Shown here in pieces: positions 9,119-12,700 of a DNA stretch of 12,700 nt (its first letter is position 1; each line of letters opens with the position of its first letter). The position numbers and the translations under genes were made by a program. The stretch lies in NCBI GenBank assembly GCA_001953115.1, contig LSSL01002914.1:1-12700 (forward strand), in the 5' to 3' direction. The notes beneath the pieces are model-generated. The model searched no databases. It saw only the letters and a program-made list of their open reading frames with translations, and had not been told where the DNA came from. Source of the DNA: Smittium mucronatum. Its lineage: Eukaryota > Kickxellomycota > Harpellomycetes > Harpellales > Legeriomycetaceae.

Positions 9119-9183
9119 TTGTTTGTTTTGGACTTATCCAAACAAATGCGAATTTTAAGAGACTATAATGTAGTCTTAAAAGT
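9119..9183 (+). other. Two adjacent hairpin-forming sequences
   Basis: The first hairpin is TTTGTTT(T)GGA / TCCAAACAAA around a short CTTA loop (about 9122-9146). The second is TTTTAAGAGACT / AGTCTTAAAA around ATAATGT (about 9153-9181), with a two-base bulge. Both stems are about ten pairs. No role can be assigned. Confidence 0.4.
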
Positions 9184-9973
9184 GGCTTAGTAAGCTTAAC
9201 CTGAATTTTATCTCTATGGAATTGCCAAGAAAATCAGTTTGAAAATTTTTGATGCGCAAAAACTAACTAGGAAAATTTATTGTTTTTTCATGTAAAACCA
9301 TGTTTTAATTCGTGACGTATATTTCAACTTAAAAGACTAAAAAAATTGACAGACAAAAAAATTGTCTTTTTTTGAAATGAGAAACATGATATTGCTAAAA
9401 ACTAACCTTCTGCTTTCAACACTGGAGTACTTATGAACTAAAAAATTAAAACTTGCAGCGGTATCTTAATTTTCTTCACCAAAGACTTGTAAATTAAAAT
9501 CAGGTAGTAAATATCAATTAAAACTAGAGATTGTATCATCTAGTTGAATAATTTGGTCATTTAATAATCACTCGGTTAAACCAAAACACGACCTAGAGTG
9601 GATCTTTTTTTTTAAATGTTCATTACCGAGAGAGAAAAGCGTATTAAGGGTTTACTTAAATCATAAACTATCTATGTATTGTAACAATAGAACTAATAGA
9701 AATATTAGAAACTAAATCAAAATATCAGAAATAAATTTATAATCAAAGTATACTTTTTAAATTGCGGCCTGCACAGAATCTGCACTTCCCCCCCTCCTCC
9801 AACTCTTTTCTTTGATATTTTAGCGAATTTATATTTTATCTAAAATAAACTTGTGTGCTCTATTCTTTAAAAAACACCTTTTTACGTGGATAGTTATTAC
9901 CCGAGAAATGCTCAATAATTTAAATTCTAATCATCTTCAGGTTTGCTAGCTATACATGATATTAATTTTTTTA
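9184..9973. other. Intergenic, nothing recognised
   Basis: AT-rich sequence without a supportable gene. A pyrimidine-rich C tract (cttccccccctcctcc) lies at about 9786-9800. Confidence 0.5.
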
Positions 9974-10300
9974 CAGGGCTTCCAATTTTTATAAATCCTT
10001 TATCCCAAATCATAAAACCTTTGGCACAATTATATAAATCCAATATATCATTTTAATAGAGCCATCTTCCCATTTTAATCTGACCAATTTCCCATTTTAA
10101 TAAAGCCAATTTTCCACCACGATAAGACATATCCCCCCTCCCAAATAATCGTGATTTCACTATTTCAGGATATATGTTTTAATTTTTAATTAAGTTTTTT
10201 TTTTTTTTTCAAAATAAAAAGACTTTAAAGTGCTAAAGAGTATCACTGATATACTTATAGTTATTCCATCAAGTTTTTGGTGTAACTTATAGAATATATT
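9974..10300 (+). repeat. Left terminal inverted repeat of the foldback element
   Basis: Pairs imperfectly with 10545-10835. It is longer than its partner mainly because of two extra 22-base units at 10049-10115. A run of 15 Ts at 10195-10209 also interrupts the similarity. Confidence 0.7.
10049..10115 (+). repeat. Three 22-23-base tandem units inside the left TIR
   Basis: Units at 10049-10070, 10071-10092 and 10093-10115 all begin CATTTTAAT and end in a YTTCC or TTTCC block. The matching place in the right TIR (about 10738-10760, reverse-complemented) has a single unit, so the expansion is specific to one arm. Confidence 0.75.
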
Positions 10301-10544
10301 AGATAATTTTTGTTGATCAATTTAAATTAAACCTGTATAAATTTAAACTATAAGTTAAACAGTACCAGAGACGCTGACCAATTGTAAATTTAAAACACTG
10401 AATCATCATACTAGTTTTCATAATTAAGATTTTTTGGGCATATAGAGAATTTTAGATTTACCAAAATACCCAAATATATGAAAATTTATAATTAATATAT
10501 TTAAAGTTTTCAAAACATACATGGAATTTCCAGTGTTAAAAATG

Positions 10545-10835
10545 TAAATATGTCAATATTTCCAAGGGAAAGTTGCAACAATAAACTTAAGGGTAAAACT
10601 ATAAGTATAATATTGATATCCTCTAATATTTTAACAACTTTTATTGTGAAATAAATCTAATTAAAAATTAAAATAAATATCCTGATATAGTCAAATCACA
10701 TCTATTTGGGGGAGGGGATGATAGGCCTTATCATAGTGGGAAATTTGCTTTATTAAAATGATACATTGGATTTATATAATTGGGTCAAAGGTTTTAAAGT
10801 TTGGGACAAAGTCTTTATAAAAATGGGAAACCCTG
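10545..10835 (-). repeat. Right terminal inverted repeat of the foldback element
   Basis: The reverse complement of this segment follows the left TIR from its CAGGG tip through ACCTTTGACCCAATTATATA, the C-rich CCCCTCCCCC tract and the TTTTAATTTTTAATTA block. Scattered substitutions indicate an element that has been in place for some time. Confidence 0.7.
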
Positions 10836-10909
10836 TAAATGAAAATATTTGTATTATATAAAAAATTAAATTAAGATTATTAATAAATATAAATAAAACG
10901 CATTCTTAA

Positions 10910-11073
10910 CCCTTTCAGGGGTGATGTTACAAAAAATGGCTTTCACTTTCCGCTCAACGTTACTATTAGTTTAATTTTATTTGTATACCATTGGGCTGAT
11001 CATATTTTTGAACCAATTGTAATTGCAAATATACGCAAATAGGGGCAAGACACAAATTTGGGCCCAGAAAGGG
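10910..11073 (-). mobile_element. Short TTAA-flanked inverted-terminus element, copy 2
   Basis: This is a 164-base copy of the family seen at 5828-5989, in the opposite orientation. TTAA at 10906-10909 precedes CCCTTTCAGGGG. The right end is TTTGGGCCCAGAAAGGG followed by ATAA (11074-11077), one base away from TTAA. The AAAAAATGGCTTTCACTTTC block is the inverse of the GAAAGCCATTTTTT block in copy 1. It lies 75 bases from the foldback element and opens a local cluster of related elements. Confidence 0.75.
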
Positions 11074-11111
11074 ATAAACCATTAACATTAGCCACACCGA
11101 TACATTTATTG

Positions 11112-11286
11112 ACCTTTCGAGGACCAAATTTTACCATAATTTTTTTTAAAATGCCCAAGAGTCATAACATAATATGCTGGGCTGCTATAGGCCAAATGAA
11201 TAAACTCAGTTTCCCAAAATTATATAATTGAAGATAAAAATGATACTTTCTAATAAGTATCTTTTTTTACTTATACATCATAAAGT
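11112..11286 (+). mobile_element. Possible degraded copy of the TTAA-type element
   Basis: The left end ACCTTTCGAGGACCAAATTTT resembles copy 1 (CCCTTTCCGGGCCCAAATTTA). The expected right end about 175 bases on reads CATCATAAAGT followed by TTAA at 11287-11290, and AATTGAAGATAAAAATGA recalls an internal block of copy 1. The left tip is persuasive, the right tip weak. Confidence 0.4.
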
Positions 11287-11518
11287 TTAATTATAGTAGT
11301 GTATTATTAGTTGGAAATAATAGACAAAAAACAAATAAATGAAGATAGAAATGAATTTTTTTGGAAAATAAGTGCTTTTTTTTACATTTATCCTATTAAT
11401 TTTTTTTTTTCAGCAAAGATAATTTGCCATTTTAACGGTTTAAATTTACCAAAGCGAAGTCAGCACTCAATCTATGTATTCATTTTTTTATAATTTCTAT
11501 TTCAGCATCATTTTTTAA

Positions 11519-11676
11519 CTGTTTGGCGTTTTTTTTATATGTAATATATCATTATATTTGATTTTTTAAAATTTTTTCAATTCGCTTTTGTATTGATAAT
11601 GTGCAATTTATTGGTAATATGTGGACATTTGCGGGCTTTAATTTGTAGCCATTTTTAACAACCGACCCAGAAAGGG
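11519..11676 (+). mobile_element. Probable copy of the TTAA-type element, right end clear
   Basis: The right end is GTAGCCATTTTTAACA followed by ACCCAGAAAGGG, with TTAA at 11677-11680. This matches the right end of copy 1 (AAGCCATTTTTT, CCTGAAAGGG, TTAA). TTAA also occurs at 11515-11518, leaving a 158-base interval, but the left tip CTGTTTGGCG is degraded. Confidence 0.5.
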
Positions 11677-11739
11677 TTAATTTAAAAATTGATGATACGA
11701 TAAATAGATAACTCAATAAAGTGTTAGGTTAAAATATAG

Positions 11740-11907
11740 CCCTTTCGTTAGGGGTAAAATGAATTGCAAATAATATAAGGAAAGTGTTACTCTGCTTTAA
11801 ATTAAACTAAAATAATTTGCAAAATATTAGCTATTTTTCTGTTTCCAAACTCACATCTATTAATTTTGGAAAAATAGTGTATGTTTATCATCTTATTGAC
11901 TGAAGGG
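11740..11907. mobile_element. Probable copy of the TTAA-type element
   Basis: CCCTTTCGTTAGGGG opens a 168-base interval closed by TGAAGGG with TTAA at 11908-11911. The size matches the family. The left tip best resembles the CCCTTTCAGGGG end of copy 2, which would make it a reverse-oriented copy. The interior has diverged. Confidence 0.45.
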
Positions 11908-11911
11908 TTAA

Positions 11912-12204
11912 AATTTACAGCGGCAAGATTTTTTCTTCATATCTTTACTTGATACCTTTTTGCGCTGATGGCTCAAAAACTGATATCGTATTTCTCTCAA
12001 TATTATATCTAGACCATTATTCAATGTATATTATTATGTAAACCAAGAGGAAAGACCATTTGGAATTGTTAATATAAGTGAATAAGATTGGTTCAAGAAA
12101 TTAATCCTTTTCTTTTTACGGGAGATTTATTTTAAGATTAATAAAAAGTTATAAGTGCTAATTTTAAAAAAATTAAAAAAAGTGAAAAAATTTCAAAAAA
12201 TTAG
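11912..12204. other. AT-rich gap before the LINE 3' end
   Basis: No gene seen. On the - strand the segment next to the LINE stop codon is T-rich, not A-rich, so no LINE poly(A) tail can be recognised here. Confidence 0.5.
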
Positions 12205-12700
12205 TCACCCTACTCCCCTCTGCCGCTCTAGCAGCTCCATACCCCGAGGGCATTGGTTCAAGGGGGCTGGTGAATCACTTAAACTCTGGAGCTTAAGTGT
12301 TCGTGGCACGCGGATGCCAATCAGAAATTTGGCTGTTTCCAGCACAAATTTATGATCAGCGGTGTCAGCTTGGAGCTGACTTAAAGTATGTTTAGACTCC
12401 CCCCCAAGGAGTTTTCCAACTATCCCCAACCGGGATTCATTGAAATTAGAAAGTTGGTTTTTTATGTCTGAGCGGATCGGTGCTGGTATGAACCGGCCGA
12501 TCGTTTCGTTTCGCTGTCTATCCCATCGAGAGCATTTTAATAAGATGTGGTCGACAGTTTCAGGCACATCGATTTTGCAGAAGGGACAATTTTTTTTAAA
12601 TTTTTCATCTAAAAATTTCATATTTGATAGTCGCTGAACGGTCCGGAAGGTCCCCATTCGCATTTTCCCGATGTCCTGGAGGCCTAGTTTCAGGTCAGGG
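12205..12700 (-). CDS. LINE ORF2 C-terminal end with zinc knuckle (5' part off the window)
   Basis: This is the 3' end of a non-LTR retrotransposon reverse-transcriptase ORF. The - strand frame stays open to the right edge, with PDLKLGLQDIGK preceding the first in-window Met codon (12661-12663), so the real start is outside. Counting from that Met, CPFC (Cys26, Cys29) plus VDHILLKC (His39, Cys44) make a C-x2-C-x9-H-x4-C knuckle, the arrangement of the zf-RVT domain that follows reverse transcriptase in many LINEs. About 108 residues without recognised motifs follow, ending at TGA (12205-12207). Reverse transcriptase and endonuclease are not in view. G+C is far higher than in all neighbouring sequence, consistent with a younger insertion less affected by the local AT drift. 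Whether the full element is intact cannot be judged from here. Confidence 0.85.
   Translation of the reverse strand, partial: PDLKLGLQDIGKMRMGTFRTVQRLSNMKFLDEKFKKNCPFCKIDVPETVDHILLKCSRWDRQRNETIGRFIPAPIRSDIKNQLSNFNESRLGIVGKLLGGESKHTLSQLQADTADHKFVLETAKFLIGIRVPRTLKLQSLSDSPAPLNQCPRGMELLERQRGVG

Larger units (their letters stand above)
9974..10835. mobile_element. Foldback/MITE-type element with ~300-base imperfect TIRs
   Basis: This is an 862-base non-coding element. The left end reads CAGGGCTTCCAATTTTTATA and the right end, reverse-complemented, reads CAGGGTTTCCCATTTTTATA. The dinucleotide TA sits directly outside both ends (9972-9973 and 10836-10837). Imperfect inverted similarity continues inward to about 10300 on the left and from about 10545 on the right. 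It includes AATTATATAAATCCAAT and CAGGATAT..TTTTAATTTTTAATTA blocks, and leaves a unique middle of about 240 bases. No transposase is encoded. TA flanks suggest a Tc1/mariner-type target, whereas CAGGG tips also occur in hAT elements; the eight bases next to each end do not match as an hAT duplication would. The element boundary is well supported, the superfamily is not. Confidence 0.75.

Noticed and set aside
11311..11493. 60-codon + strand open frame rich in Phe, Ile and Lys
   Set aside because: It reflects T-rich composition, has no recognisable domain and lies among degraded short elements.
12155..12637. Open + strand frames at 12155-12355 and 12440-12637
   Set aside because: They are antisense shadows of the LINE ORF.
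1..12700. tRNA, rRNA, CRISPR array, or an antiviral or biosynthetic gene cluster
   Set aside because: No T-loop consensus, no rRNA-like blocks, no regularly spaced repeats and no set of linked genes were seen on reading both strands.

Overview
The window is very AT-rich (roughly three quarters A+T by eye), gene-poor and repeat-rich, and looks eukaryotic. It holds one intact uninterrupted protein gene, one end of a LINE retrotransposon, a decayed LTR retrotransposon and several short non-autonomous DNA elements. There are no operons, no prokaryote-style gene spacing, and no rRNA, tRNA or CRISPR array that I could see. The fungal MCH/MCT-type transporter, the AT-rich background and the LINE with a C-terminal zinc knuckle suggest an early-diverging fungus. 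Harpellales relatives of Smittium are my best guess, but that is inference from general impression only.

Layout. (1) 1-3070 is a large inverted-repeat structure. Bases 1-611 and 2460-3070 are perfect reverse complements (position i pairs with 3071-i) around a 1,848-base spacer. The left arm plus the start of the spacer, to about 1403, is a decayed Ty3/gypsy-like pol read on the + strand: end of reverse transcriptase, RNase H, linker, zinc-binding integrase N-terminus and integrase core. It is riddled with stops and frameshifts. The right arm repeats the RT/RNase H part on the - strand. The rest of the spacer holds a second decayed, unrecognised coding stretch (1639-2022). (2) 3071-5827 has no supportable gene, only minor tandem repeats and a TATA-like/T-run segment near 5229-5362. 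(3) 5828-5989 is the first copy of a roughly 160-base element with CCCTTTC ends and a TTAA flank. (4) 7095-8513 (-) is an intact 472-residue MFS transporter of the monocarboxylate-porter type. (5) 8514-9973 is non-coding apart from two adjacent hairpins. (6) 9974-10835 is a foldback element with about 300-base imperfect inverted termini starting CAGGG and flanked by TA. (7) 10910-11907 is a cluster of up to four more CCCTTTC/TTAA elements, one clear and three increasingly degraded. (8) 12205-12700 (-) is the 3' end of a LINE ORF2, much richer in G+C than everything around it and running off the right edge.

The only gene likely to serve the host cell is the transporter. The rest is a graveyard of mobile DNA of at least three classes and different ages. 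The main puzzle is that the 611-base arms are identical although the retrotransposon they contain is long dead. Either the inverted duplication is recent (or kept identical by gene conversion), or it is an amplification or assembly artefact. No previously undescribed functional system is evident.
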